Source of the DNA: Bilabrum cf. latius
Lineage: Eukaryota; Bigyra: Bicosoecida; Bigyra; Bicosoecida
DNA length: 64,000 bases
Assembly (NCBI GenBank): GCA_965178125.1
Contig: OZ237764.1
Location: forward strand, 744,001 to 808,000
Direction: 5' to 3'
Shown here in pieces: positions 11,952 to 23,845 of this stretch. The notes under the pieces are model-generated. The model did no database searches and was not told the origin of the DNA. It saw only the letters and a program-made list of their open reading frames with translations. The position numbers were made by a program, and so were the translations under genes. Position 1 is the stretch's first letter. Every line of letters starts with the position of its first letter.

Positions 11952-13847
11952 ATGTGGCTCGTCACACATTTTTGTCGCCACGAGACAAACATCTCGGATT
12001 GTCGCTCCCGCGCTGAGCGCCCGCCAAAAACGCGTAGATGAGACACTCCACAGACTATATCACGCACTGCTGCGCCTCTATCGAGAGGAAAAAGGAAGCA
12101 GGGCATTATCGCTGTTTTCTGATCATACTGTCTGATCGTAGCCTTTGGGTTCACTACAGGTTTTCGTTGACATCATGGCAGTTCAACCTCAGGCGTCAGA
12201 AACTTCAACCAGTAAGTGTTTTTGTAATGTATTCGCTTGTGTGCGATGCTTTGCAAGCCAGTACTGTGTACGTGAAGCATGTAATGACACGATAGTACTC
12301 CACATGATACTAAGGAGACAGAGTCTGATTCGTTGTTGACGTCAAACGAGCCGACACCCGTTCGGGGTGAAGCAGGGCTAACCCGAATCTTGCCCTTCTC
12401 GATCCGTACGAGCACGTGCTGCTCGTCGAATGCCGCATATATGATCAATCACGTTGTTTCTCAAACGGGGAAGCAGTTGGTACGTCAACATTCCTTTGGA
12501 CTTTCGACCGCGCAGTTCGGAAAATCCAAGTAGAGATCGACAACGACACCAGCGCTGAAGCTCGTGCAGCTGTAGAAAAACTCGACATCAATGGTGATGG
12601 GCGGATAGCCTTGTCTGAGCTAGTCGTCGCAACCAAGCAAATGGCCAGCCTTGAGCGCCATAACGAAAGCCTGCAGAATTCGATATACGGGCTGACTGCC
12701 ATCACGGTCCTGTCGCTCCTCGCGCTTTTCGGGGCATCGTACCTGGCGATAATCGCCGCGAAGGACTAGTACATTAGTGGGTCCGCAAGGCTTACGAACT
12801 CAGAGGGGCAAACGCTCGTCACGGCCGAGAACTCTAACCGTGACTTCGGAGGCAACGACTATCGCACGCTGCTCGGAACAACGTACAACTCACTGCTGAC
12901 GCTGAAGGATCTCATGATCACGACGCAACATGGCGTAACGAATCTGCAGATCGCCGGTTTTGACCGAATCGAGCAAGACGAAGCTGCTGGCGTCGAAGCG
13001 GAGCTTGTTCTGTATGGTCAATCAGGACACATGCTTAGAGTCACCCCCAACCTGGTGGAGTTTGCCATCCCTGTGATAGCGGGCGGGACAATCTAGACAG
13101 TGGATCTGTCTACGACTGAGAATTCCAACGGACGCCGCACCAAGACTGCATCCACTACGAGAGTCCCTGTGCCGAAGACGCCTCTACTCCGACTGTCTGA
13201 GGAAGACGTGAGGGCGCACTATGACGCAGGCCGTCTTCAGAACCTGCATGAGGACACTCATTACAGCATCTCTATCCCCATTCCGGGACTTGATCACACC
13301 AGCGTGGCACGTCGGCGTTTGCTCGAGGAGGAAGCCGCAACGCATGGCCGGCGTCTGTTCTTCCCTCTGTCCGCACCTCCAGTGGAGTTCAACCAGTTCG
13401 TCTACAGGACGATGGAACCAATACCGCTGAAGGAGCTGCGTGGTCCGAATGAATTCGAGCTCTACTCGCCTTTCTGAGCATGTGGGAGCGGCACAGGCCG
13501 GTCTCCATGCCCAGTTGACCAATCACGTGAGACGACCAGGTATGACCCATCCGTGATCGATCTGCAAGTTGCAGATGTAGCTTTGAGCGTAAGCAACTAC
13601 CCAACGGATCCCGGTCCGGGACTTCCCGGATCAAGCAGGCACGACAGGCTTCACGAGAAGAACGCGCCGGACATACGCGTGTGCTGCAATGGGATTAGTC
13701 TTGCTCGGTGATCCTTAGGGACCACCATGTGTTCGGTCGTTTCTGACTGCAATCCGATCAATCTTATTCTTTGGGTAGCGTACCCGTACAATTTTCTCTT
13801 TGTTCATACGGATATAAGAGCATCGCAACAAACTCACAACGCCGCTG
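11952..13847 (+). repeat. Segmental duplication, copy 1 (about 1.9 kb)
   Basis: From ATGTGGCTCGTCACAC at about 11953 to ACAACGCC at about 13843, this segment matches 19313-21209 nearly base for base, at an offset of 7360-7361 with only scattered substitutions and single-base indels. It contains a whole gene with its promoter, the EF-hand protein. The right edge coincides with the left arm of a 22-bp inverted repeat at 13828-13894. Confidence 0.93.
12175..13477 (+). CDS. EF-hand transmembrane protein, copy 1
   Basis: A likely first exon starts at ATG 12175 (MAVQPQASETSTS) and ends at a GTAAGT donor (12212). The downstream frame runs from about 12376 to TGA 13475-13477 through TAGs at 12767-12769 and 13094-13096; the splice joining them is not resolved. 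The main exon holds one canonical EF-hand loop (DINGDGRIALSE), so it probably binds Ca2+. A helix and one transmembrane segment follow (LTAITVLSLLALFGASYLAIIAA), then a long domain, probably extracellular, with repeated Thr/Asn/Gly patterns and a C-terminal ELYSPF. The first TAG comes four residues after the membrane segment, so without readthrough the whole 230-residue outer domain would be lost. I recognise no family. The second copy differs at very few residues (for example R/H near the C-terminus). Confidence 0.7.
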
Positions 13848-13894
13848 GCACTGTCCCGAGGTACGCTGCAGGGCCAGCGGCGTTGTGAGTTTGT
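13828..13894. repeat. Perfect 22-bp inverted repeat (hairpin) at the duplication edge
   Basis: Arms 13828-13849 (ACAAACTCACAACGCCGCTG and two more bases) and 13873-13894 are exact reverse complements around a 23-nt loop. In the second duplicate, homology stops inside the left arm and the right arm is absent. The hairpin may have promoted the break, or it may be a terminal inverted repeat of a small element. Confidence 0.85.
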
Positions 13895-14800
13895 CGCGGA
13901 TGAGCGCCATGGAGAGCCACAAGGGCATGCCGCGCTCGAAGCGCCCGGCAACCGCGTGGACCCGTCAGGCATTCCATTCGTAGGTCCCGATCGAGGACTC
14001 GTGGAGCTCTGGCTGCTTCTTTTCTAGCCAGAGGGCCCTCCACTGGCAGAGGACCCCGAGCGAATGAGGCTCACCCTGCCAGCTGCCGCCCGCCTCGAAG
14101 CTGGTATCGCTGCCGCCGAGTCCAGAGCCGGCCGCAATGGACCGGGGATCCTCACGCTGCGAGGCGCTGAGACCTTGTTGGCCTCTCCAACCACCATGTT
14201 AACCGTGTGATAAATCTTGATACCGCAAGGTTAACATCGCCCAGGACAAGTGCCTCGCAAACAGTCCAGCCTTGCCTGCTAGCCAGAATCAATGTATATT
14301 TTCCCATGCGGCACCGGCAGCCCAGCTACTTCAAGTTGCGTGATCAAAATAAGCTCAACTGGCATGTTGAAGGTGGCCGGTGCTTGGCAAAAGCAGCACC
14401 ATGATGAGTTCCGTGGGTTAGCCTAGCCTTCAAATTACCGCAAATTATCACACTCGAATCATCTTTTTCAGCGAAGCTTCCCGGAGCGATGAGGAGTATG
14501 CAAATGATAGTCCGCTAAACAAGCCGCTAGAGCGTGCCATAGATGATCGGATACCGTGGTGACCTAGATTAACTCAGTGATTTAGTCAGATCTGGATTCA
14601 GTGAATAATACCAGGAACTTAGTAATTGATACTTTGTCTGGTTTTCTACCCTATTAAGTATAAATATCGGATTGACTCGGAGAGATTTCTTGATAGACCC
14701 CGGGCCAGACGGAACTGCAGCCTGCTTGAGTCCACAGAAAATCAAGGTTCGTTCGTCCGTTCCTTCGTATCCACATCAAAATCACCACTCCATACTTGCC
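13895..14800. other. Stretch without a supported gene
   Basis: About 900 bp with only short chance frames. I see nothing else in it beyond the right flank of the hairpin. Confidence 0.5.
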
Positions 14801-15279
14801 ATGTCCAAGCCACTTTGCTGTAAGTTTATGCACATGTATATTGCATGTTTATTTCGCTTGCGTTGCTTTCGAGGTGCGCCAAGATTCCACGTCCTCTGGT
14901 ACTATTATCATCAGGCAAACCCCTTGACTATTGCAGCCTATGACCGAATCGGATGGATGAATGCTACAGTACAACCAAAGCCAGATCCCGGGTCGCACCA
15001 TTGCTCCGTGAGATATCAATTTTGGACTGAGAAGCTTGAGCACTGTTGGGTTCGCGTGCGAATTGCAGCAAGCCGGGAGCACCGAATCAACCAAAGGATC
15101 CGACATGCTTCCGCGGCTATGATGGTAATATTGTCTTGAAGTATGATGGTAGCCCAACATTGCTTCATTATTGTCCTTCTGGTCCGCATTATCGTGATGG
15201 GTGGGTGCTTCGCAGCACCTGGAGAATGGCTTAGTCTTGCTTAGGCAGACCGCTCTGGGTACAATAGTGCATTGAGTAA
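14801..15279 (+). CDS. Possible small Cys-rich protein gene, weak
   Basis: ATG 14801 opens MSKPLC followed directly by a GTAAGT donor. A possible second exon starts after TTGCAG near 14936 (AYDRIGWMNATVQPKPDPGS). A further block in another frame (about 15045-15279; NCSKPGAPNQPKDPTCFRGY, LLHYCPSGPHYRDGW) passes TAGs at about 15232 and 15262 and stops at TAA 15277-15279. Regular Cys, Pro and Gly spacing and an aromatic-rich end look more like coding than chance, but the joining intron was not resolved. Confidence 0.28.
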
Positions 15280-15922
15280 TGTTGCGAATATTGATTACGC
15301 ACAGCTGTGCTCCAAATTGACTCAATGCTGCGAGTTGTATAGTGGTTTGAGGTTCGAGTGATGGTGTAAGGAGACCGAGTCTGATTCGTTGTTAACGTCA
15401 TATGAGATTATAGACGTCTGTGCAATGAGGATGGCTATGGGAAAAAGGAGATCGCGGCAACACCTTGTCCGTAGGTGGGAAGATAAATTGCTGCGTTAGA
15501 CATCGTAAAGTGATAAACGGAAGAGGGCAGGCCACAAAGTTTGCTGCCTGCATTCGGGGTGGAAGAGCTCAGGACTGTCAAATCGTCTTATGGTCTTTTG
15601 ATTTTGACCGCATGGCTTCTATTGCATGTGCAGACGCAGTCCGCTTGGTGTATTGCCGCGATGTGCGAGCCCGGCTCAAGCAGTTTTTCTGTCGTGCTTT
15701 GAATGTTTGCGAGGCCGAGTGCCACCAGCTTGGACTTGTTGCGTCCCGGGTATCCGAATCAGACTGTGTTATTATTTTATACCTTATCAATGCGCTACCA
15801 TTGGACTTGCGTTGCGTATCTAGTGGAAGCTCAGGCTCAGAGCATCGAGTGAGCTGCCGACTTCGACAGTTGTGGATAAAGTTGATACAACGCGTGCTCT
15901 TTAGTAGTGCTCCATATCGCAG
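15280..15922. other. Upstream region of the repeat-protein gene, with a repeat fragment
   Basis: No supported gene. Positions about 15366-15405 (TAAGGAGACCGAGTCTGATT onward) are a diverged fragment of a stretch within the duplicated segments (near 12310 and 19671), so the repeat family has at least three members here. First exons of the following membrane-protein gene may lie here. Confidence 0.5.
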
Positions 15923-18586
15923 GGGGTGTTGCTGACCCTCTGCATCCCTGTGGTCATTGCCATTTATATCGTGTCTGTGGTTGCGGAGCTGGACATCAAT
16001 CCGTTCGAGAATACGGCCGAGACTTTCGTGACCAGCGATCCTCGCACAGTTCAGATCATCTGCGAGGCACCGGGAGGTTGCCTGCTGGAGCGCAAGTACA
16101 CGTACACGTCCGGGCCATCGCGCGACTGCGCCCCCCCTCGCGCGTGAGCAAGCATGTCATCTCTGCTTGGCCAGGCCACAAGTGCCGGACGTAGGTTCTC
16201 TCTTTGCTCTGTCTTCAAACAACGCTCTTGTGCCACACAACACCTTGCTCTTGTATAATTGCCTGTTACATATATCAATCCGTTTGAATCGCAGCAAGGA
16301 TGCCGGTGTTTGCATCTCGCTTGCCTACAAGCGAGCGCTGCGCCTGCCCATCTGCGCCAGTCCCGCCGCCAACGACGGCATCATCGTATACTGGAACAGG
16401 ACCGCCAACGTGGCTGCCCTGAAGAGAACCACCACCGCGACGACCACGCGCCGCCTGGCTCGCATCCAGTCCCGTGACACCCCCGTGCACGAAGTCAATA
16501 CCATCAGCGGTGCGCAGAGCAGGCTGGACTGGGCCTGGGTGCGGCCAGCTTCCTTCCCTGGCCACCTGTATCCAGTCACCGAGGACACTCGCATCGCCGC
16601 TGTGGACGTGCAGCAGGACGAAGCGGAGCGCGTACAGATACGTGCAGGCATCCTGCGGGCCTTGCGTCGCCGCGCAGCGATCAAGGCGCGCCGGCTGGCT
16701 GACGACACTGGCGTAGGCGGCGGTGATGACACTGGCGCAGGCGGCGGTGATGACACTGGCGCAGGCGGCGGTGATGACACTGGCGTAGGCGGCGGTGATG
16801 ACACTGGCGTAGGCGGCGGTGATGACACTGGCGCAGGCGGCGGTGATGACACTGGCGTAGGCGGCGGTGATGACACTGGCGTAGGCGGCGGTGATGACAC
16901 TGGCGTAGGCGGCGGTGATGACACTGGCGCAGGCGGCGGTGATGACACTGGCGTAGGCGGCGGTGATGACACTGGCGTAGGCGGCGGTGATGACACTGGC
17001 GTAGGCGGCGGTGATGACACTGGCGTAGGCGGCGGTGATGACACTGGCGTAGGCGGCGGTGATGACACTGGTGACGACTCTTTCGGTGGGCCCGGCGGTG
17101 CAGTGAGCTGTTTCTTTGTATAGGGTCCACGCCTACACAGCCTGGTGTGCATGCTCACATTGTACGATTTGCTTCCTCGTGTCTCCTTCTCTATGCCTGC
17201 CAGCAGGACGACTTTTTCGATGACGACTTTTTCGATGACGACTTCTTCCGCTTCGACCCTGGTGAGTGGATGCGCCCTTCGCTGGAGTGATGCTGTGAAT
17301 CTCTTGCACATCGGCAGTCAGTATGCCGCGAGATATTGCAAGCCCTGTTTCGTCAATGTTGCACGTGCTCGCGCAGGTGCCGGCTTCCAGGACGACTACT
17401 ATGGCGGTCTTGAGACCCTCTCCGACGAGGAGCTTGGCCAGTTCTTTGGGGAGGACTTCGGCGGCGCGGACGGATTCGGCGGCGCATACGGTGACGACGA
17501 GTGGCAGACGGACCTAAACCCCAACACGTGGAACCAGTGGGATGACGGGGAGGCGCCTCCCGTGGAGTCCTAGTCTGCGCTGAGCGAAGCCAAGAAGGAA
17601 GGGTGAGAGCCGACATGAGCCAGTGCATAGTGGTACAAGCATGTGAATTGTCTCTCGTGCGCGAGCAGCCTTGACAGGTGTTTGCACATCTTCTGCCTTG
17701 AGCACGGTCACTCTTCTCCTCATTCCCCTCTAATCGTGCACACCTAGTCCGCAGCTTCGACACCGAGTACTCGTACACGGACTTCAACCGCGGCCGTCCC
17801 ACCGCCGAGGTTGGCATCTCCATCCGCTCCGAGATCCTGTCCCTGCGAGACAACCCTTCAGGCAAGAAGGAGCTGCTGCGGTCAGTGGGTGGCGTGCCCA
17901 TCGCCCGTGGTCGTGTGCTGCTCCAGCACCACTCGTCCTCGTACAAGGAGGGCGGCAGCCTCAACAGTGACCCCCAGGGGGCCCGCCTGTCCACTGGCTA
18001 CCTCGCCATCGCCACCGACCGCTCGTCCACATTCAGCAATGACGACATCAAGGAGACACTCGGGACGCAAAACCGGACGTCGTGCCTGTGGAGGGTCATC
18101 AGGGCCGTCAACCGCACCATAATCTCGGCCACCGACGCTGGCTTCATCCGGTTGGAAGGCAAGAACGCCGCAGTGCCCGTGCCCGTGCCGGCAATCGAAG
18201 CTTTGAACGACATCAACGGAGACTACTCCATGGCTCAGGTGGTGCTGTCGGGGCAGCGGTCCAGTGGCACCATCGTAAAGCGGTCCTGGGAGTACATTCT
18301 GGGTGCGGCCGGTGGTTTCGTGACCCTCATCATGGGTACCTTTGCCAGTGTGGCAGGGGGCATCCGGACCTTTGACGCGATGGTATGCGGTGGGTGTCTG
18401 AGCTGCGGGTCTATCGAGCCCACCAAGGACGAGCTAACCAAGAAGACCAAAGACGCCGACGACGGGGGGGACAGCAAGCCGGCCGAGGGCTCATCCTAGA
18501 GCACGGTGGCTCCGCCTACCGCACCGGCCCCCCAGACCATAAACCCGCAGATAGATGCGAAGGCCGGTCTCGCGGATGAGGTGTGA
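15923..18586 (+). CDS. Multi-exon membrane protein with a DDTG(V/A)GGG repeat domain
   Basis: Exons in matching phases are 15923-16143, 16295-17102, 17207-17261, 17377-17602 and 17755-18586. The last ends at TGA 18584-18586. TAGs at 17571-17573 and 18497-18499 are read as Gln. The 5' exon or exons are missing from my model. The visible protein starts with a membrane segment (LLTLCIPVVIAIYIVSVVAE), has a Cys-containing domain, then 15 tandem octapeptides DDTGVGGG or DDTGAGGG, then an Asp/Phe block (DDFFDDDFF), a globular region with NRT sequons, and a C-terminal membrane segment (GAAGGFVTLIMGTFASVAGG). It is probably a surface or endomembrane protein; the acidic repeats could bind Ca2+. I recognise no family. 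Confidence 0.72.
16701..17060 (+). repeat. 24-bp minisatellite, 15 units, in coding sequence
   Basis: Fifteen head-to-tail 24-bp units (consensus GATGACACTGGCGTAGGCGG + CGGT) encode DDTGVGGG, with GTA/GCA changes giving Val or Ala. Eleven units have Val and four have Ala. Near-identity of units points to recent expansion, and copy number probably varies between alleles. Confidence 0.97.
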
Positions 18587-19312
18587 CCCCGAGACTACGG
18601 GGCCTCTAGCACGCATCGATCAACTGTAATAGTCTACGTGCTTGGGTCGGAGGCTCAGTGGGGCTCGTCCGCCGCGACTCCGCTTGTTCGGTTGGTGGAC
18701 AACCTTACCCAACGCTGGGCCTACCTGGCTCTTGCTTCATCATTACACACTTTTGACTGGGTTTGAATGCCCGTCGGGCATGCATTAGCTTGCTTGGAAC
18801 TGAGATTTCCGGCATGTTTCGGTTCCCCTCACTGGGGGGGGAGGGGGGGACTATCGCTTATGATGCCTCTACAGGCCCTGGCGTGTGTAGTCCATTGGAT
18901 TCCACCAGCGGGTTCCCTGTTTAGGTGCGCGTTATTTTAGCTACAGTTTTTGGATTCTCGCATTTGTGAGCTACGTGCTAAAACTCAATCTGACCACTCT
19001 CTCACCAGCTGCTGCTGCAGGATAGCTGTCTAGCTATCCAATATGATGAAGTTGGTGTGGGCGGCGGCACTGAATGCAATCCAAAGCGTGTATTAACACA
19101 GGACGCACAGCAGCGTGCATCAAGCAATGTCGCTCCTCCGCGGAGGCGTATCCCAGCTTACATGCTGTGCGGCGTGACCCAATGGCCGAGAGCCTGTTGA
19201 TCCGTTCAACCTATGCAGCGCGGGGTCCCCTCGGGTTGGTCGTTGTAGCCAGCGTATTACTTGACAGTCCTGCCGCAGCGTGCCTGCATGAATTAGCCTC
19301 CCAGCTCCCAAC
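18587..19312. other. Stretch without a supported gene, left of duplicate 2
   Basis: About 725 bp, including a poly-G run near 18835-18850. I see no gene. Confidence 0.5.
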
Positions 19313-21209
19313 AATGTGGCTCGTCACACATTTTTGTCGCCACGAGACAAACATCTCGGATTGTCGCTCCCGCGCTGAGCGCCCGCAAAACGCGTAGATG
19401 AGACACTCCACAGACTATATCACGCACTGCTGCGCCTCTATCGAGAGGCAAAAGGAAGCAGGGCATTATCGCTGTTTTCTGATCATACTGTCTGATCGTA
19501 GCCTTTGGGTTCACTACAGGTTTTCGTTGACATCATGGCAGTTCAACCTCAGGCGTCAGAAACTTCAACCAGTAAGTGTTTTTGTACTGTATTCGCTTGT
19601 GTGCGATGCTTTGCAAGCCAGTACTGTGTACGTGAAGCATGCAATGGCACGATAGTACTCCACATGGATACTAAGGAGACAGAGTCTGATTCGTTGTTGA
19701 CGTCAAACGAGCCGACACCCGTTCGGGGTGAAGCAGGGCTAACCCGAATCTTGCCCTTCTCGATCCGTACGAGCACGTGCTGCTCGTCGAATGCCGCATA
19801 TATGATCAATCACGTTGTTTCTCAAACGGGGAAGCAGTTGGTACGTCAACATTCCTTTGGACTTTCGACCGCGCAGTTCGGAAAATCCAAGTAGAGATCG
19901 ACAACGACACCAGCGCTGAAGCTCGTGCAGCTGTAGAAAAACTCGACATCAATGGTGATGGGCGCATAGCCTTATCTGAGCTAGTCGTCGCAACCAAGCA
20001 AATGGCCAGCCTTGAGCGCCATAACGAAAGCCTGCAGAATTCGATATACGGGCTGACTGCCATCACGGTCCTGTCGCTCCTCGCGCTTTTCGGGGCATCG
20101 TACCTGGCGATAATCGCCGCGAAGGACTAGTACATTAGTGGGTCCGCCAGGCTTACGAACTCAGATGGGCAAACGCTCGTCACGGCCGAGAACTCTAACC
20201 GTGACTTCGGAGGCAGCGACTATCGCACGCTGCTCGGAACAACGTACAACTCACTGCTGACGCTGAAGGATCTCATGATCACGACGCAGCATGGCGTAAC
20301 GAATCTGCAGATCGCCGGTTTTGACCGAATCGAGCAAGACGAAGCTGCTGGCGTCGAAGCGGAGCTTGTTCTGTATGGTCAATCAGGACACATGCTTAGA
20401 GTCACCCCCAACCTGGTGGAGTTTGCCATCCCTGTGATAGCGGGCGGGACAATCTAGACAGTGGATCTGTCTACGACTGAGAATTCCAACGGACGCCGCA
20501 CCAAGACTGCATCCACTACGAGAGTCCCTGTGCCGAAGACGCCTCTACTCCGACTGTCTGAGGAAGACGTGAGGGCGCACTATGACGCAGGCCGTCTTCA
20601 GAACCTGCATGAGGACACTCATTACAGCATCTCTATCCCCATTCCGGGACTTGATCACACCAGCGTGGCACGTCGGCGTTTGCTCGAGGAGGAAGCCGCA
20701 ACGCATGGCCGGCGTCTGTTCTTCCCTCTGTCCGCACCTCCAGTGGAGTTCAACCAGTTCGTCTACAGGACGATGGAACCAATACCGCTGAAGGAGCTGC
20801 ATGGTCCGAATGAATTCGAGCTCTACTCGCCTTTCTGAGCATGTGGGAGCGGCACAGGCCGGTCTCCATGCCCAGTTGACCAGTCACGTGAGACGACCAG
20901 GTATGACCCATCCGTGATCGATCTGCAAGTTACAGATGTAGCTTCGGGCGTAAGCAACTACCCAACGGATCCCGGTCCGGGACTTCCCGGATCAAGCAGG
21001 CACGACAGGCTTCACGAGAAGAACGCGCCGGACATACGCGTGTGCTGCTATGGGATTAGTCTTGCTCGGTGATCCTTAGGGACCACCATGTGTTCGGTCG
21101 TTTCTGACTGCAATCCGATCAATCTTATTCTTTGGGTAGCGTACCCGTACAATTTTCTCTTTGTTCATACGGATATAAGAGCATCGCAACAAACTCACAA
21201 CGCCACTGG
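19313..21209 (+). repeat. Segmental duplication, copy 2 (about 1.9 kb)
   Basis: Near-identical, direct-orientation copy of 11952-13847. The unique flanks on both sides are unrelated to those of copy 1, which gives precise breakpoints. Confidence 0.93.
19535..20838 (+). CDS. EF-hand transmembrane protein, copy 2
   Basis: Paralogue of the gene at 12175-13477, with the same start (MAVQPQASETSTS), GTAAGT donor, EF-hand loop, transmembrane segment, outer domain and TGA end (20836-20838). TAGs sit at the same codons, 20128-20130 and 20455-20457, so both sense TAGs survived duplication. Differences include a one-base insertion within the intron (CATGGATACT), N-to-S in the first part of the outer domain and R-to-H near the C-terminus. 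Open frame and few changes suggest both copies are functional or the duplication is very recent. The intron joining exon 1 to the main frame remains unresolved, as in copy 1. Confidence 0.7.
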
Positions 21210-21532
21210 GCTTGCTCCATTCTTGGATCCGGATCCTGGATCCATCTCGCTTTCCAGATCAAGCGAAAGACTGTGGTCCGGCGATTTATTGGGCCAAAGG
21301 GCCGGATGGTCAGCTGGTGGCGGCTAGGTTTATGTAATCTACGGGACCAAAAGTTCGTGCAATTACTCGGTCTCCTCATACGGGACATTAAAGTCAACAC
21401 TGGCGAGCGCTGCCCCTTGCCTCCCGCAGCAGCTTATTATCGCTCAGCGCTTTCTCTGTGACCGCTGCTTCCTCAGTCTGCCACCCGTCGGATCCAGGAT
21501 CATTAAGCAAAAACGAACAACCAGCGGCATTT
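21210..21532. other. Intergenic, unique sequence
   Basis: About 320 bp between duplicate 2 and the sulfatase stop, with nested GGATCC-rich sequence near 21225-21240. No gene seen. Confidence 0.5.
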
Positions 21533-23678
21533 TCAGCCTTTCTTTCCATTCATACTCGAAGTACTCGGCCATCTGGATCTAGATTCCAGATGTCGCACCC
21601 CTGCTTTTTCGCTCGGTTTCTGCCCTAGCCATGGCGTCCAATACCCGCTGTGGTTGTCTGGATTCGACTCAGGCACCGTTGGGCCGTGTCCATCAGGCAG
21701 CGACTGATCGATGTACTCGTCCAGCCGAGCCAGCATGCGCTGGGCCACCTCGGGGTACTGAAGGATCACGTCCTTCTCCTAGTATGGGTCACTCGTCACA
21801 TCGAATAGGTACGTGATCCGAGCGTCGGGCCCCAGCCGCACGAACCCATCCGACCCTACCGGAGAGGGCGACGAGAAGGCAGGCAGCTGACCCCGCCGCT
21901 CCGTACGCCCCCTGACCTCCTGTACCAGCCTATGGCCCCACTCGCCCCATCGGATGGACCTCTCCCGGCGAAGCAGATCCCAGCTGTCGAGCTGCCGCAG
22001 TGCGTTGCACTCCCGATCCACTCGGGCCGCCAGGTTCGCCGTGTTCTCCGCGCCGTCACTCGTCACGCGCTCCACTAGCGCGGCGGAGCACTCTCTGAAC
22101 TCGCGCAGAGCCTCCGGGCCCGTGGGAATAGAGGGGTCTGGGTAGCGCCTCTGGCCACCGTGATGCACACTCGTCACACCACAATCAACGGCAGCGTCAG
22201 CCGAGAACGGGTCGGGCCCCAGACCCACCTCGGAGGGAGGCACGCTGGACGAGGAACCGGGAGGATACCACCCGTCCGGCTCCCCAGGATCGATCAGAAG
22301 CTTCCACTGCCTGGTGCTGGTACCGGCATCGGGGGCAGGATCACCACTCCCCAAGTGACCACCACTCTCCAACTGCACCCACACCAGCCCGGCGTACCCG
22401 CAGCAGCCACGCGGGCCGGGTGTGGCCAGCGGGTCGTAGTTCAGCAGCGTTTCATTCCGGACGGCGTCCCGGCTGTTCGCGAGCCCGGTCACGGCAGACC
22501 ACACCCTAGACGGTGCGGCACCGTCCAGCGGAAAACCGGAACTCCTGTTCCCCGCCCCGGCCGCCTCCACTGCCAGCTGGAAGAGATCAACTGCGTGCAT
22601 GAGGGCGCCCGTCTCCTGCCCCCGCGCCCTGGCAGGCACTCCGGCGCCCCACACGAAGGCCAGGCCGTCTCCCCACAGGGTGTGCTTGGAGCCCCGCTGT
22701 GGGTAGTTGGAGCCACCGATGGCCGTGTTGGTCGCGTTTGGGCCTGTGGGCGGGGTGGGGGCTGGGTTCTCGTTGGTGAAGATGACGAGCGTGTCGTTCA
22801 AGTACCCCGCCTCCTCGAGCGCACTCGTCACGTTGGCGAGCTGCTCGTCTACGGCCCGGACCATGCCTGAGAAAGCCCTGCGGTTCTCGTCCGGGATGCT
22901 TGCGTTGGGGTAGCCCGCAGGAGGCTCCTGCGGCGAGTGGTTGTCCTGGCAGGCGTAGTACATGAACAGGGGCTTGTCGCTTCCGCTGGACTTGTGCGCC
23001 TAGATCACCTCTCTTGCACCCCTGACGTACGTGAATGCACTGTACTCGCCGGTGACAGGGGCGGGGCTGGTCCAGTTGCGGGCGTCGATTCCCTTCATCT
23101 TGCCTTGACCAGTGACGCGAGTGTAGTAATCTTCCTCTCCCGCCAGAAAATACGCAGGCGCGTAGTCAAAGCTCCTTCCGGGGGGCGTCATGCCCCAGTG
23201 AGACGACCCGATGTGCATCTTGCCGATAGCTGCCGTTGCGTATCCCGCCTGCTACATTGCGACTGACAGGAGCGTCTCGTTCAGGTATAGCCCGAAGACC
23301 TCATTCATGTTGTAAGTGTGATGGAGCAAACCATATCGGATCGGATATCGCGATGTAAGAAAGCTGGTGCGGGACGGGCTACACCTGCGAAACGAGTCGA
23401 ACAGCTGCATGGTCCAGACCAACGAGCATGTGCGCTCCACACTAGCGCACGAGCCACTCCAAGCGGTCGAACTGTGCCTCTTACACTGGTTGGACGTAGT
23501 AGTTTGACAAGCGAACCGCTTCTCCCGCGAATTTGTCAATCGTGGGCGTCTGGATGTCTGGCGATCCCAAGTACGAAAGGTCTGCTGTGCCGGTGTCATC
23601 CGTGACAAAGAATAAAACATGCGGGGACTTTCTGGCTAGACTAGTAGCTGCAAGAAAAGCGATTGCGGATACAAGCAT
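21533..23678 (-). CDS. Secreted sulfatase (formylglycine-dependent)
   Basis: Exons 23678-23485 and 23384-21533 join to 682 codons ending in TGA; the 100-bp intron has a GTAAGA donor and CGCAG acceptor. The start is an ATG opening a signal peptide (MLVSAIAFLAATSLA). The metal-binding DD of VLFFVTDDTGTADL is present. The splice creates the signature CSPSRTSFLTSRYP, whose Cys is the residue converted to formylglycine. Other landmarks are GYATAAIGKMHIG, KPLFMYYACQDNHSPQ and LFDVTSDPY. TAGs are at 23252-23254 (in LLSVAM-x-QAGYATA, where Gln is common), 23000-23002 and 21779-21781. The usual metal-ligand SDNG motif reads TNEN here, which is unusual. It probably removes sulfate from polysaccharides or glycans. 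Four copies of CACTCGTCAC lie in this gene. Confidence 0.9.
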
Positions 23679-23845
23679 AAGCAGCGCAGTGTTGTCTGCG
23701 CGATCTTCTGTGCCGAAGTGCACAAAGGCTTTGTGCAGAATTACGACTCCGAACGAGACACACTGGTGGGGATCTACTAGTGTATAGGCCTACCACTTGC
23801 TTGCTCGCAACCATTAAACTCATCCACGATCCCCTGATACTGTCC

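Noticed and set aside
16325-17311. 328-aa Pro/Ser-rich minus-strand frame over the minisatellite
   Set aside because: It is the antisense of the DDTG repeat; the plus strand has phased exons, membrane segments and TGA end.
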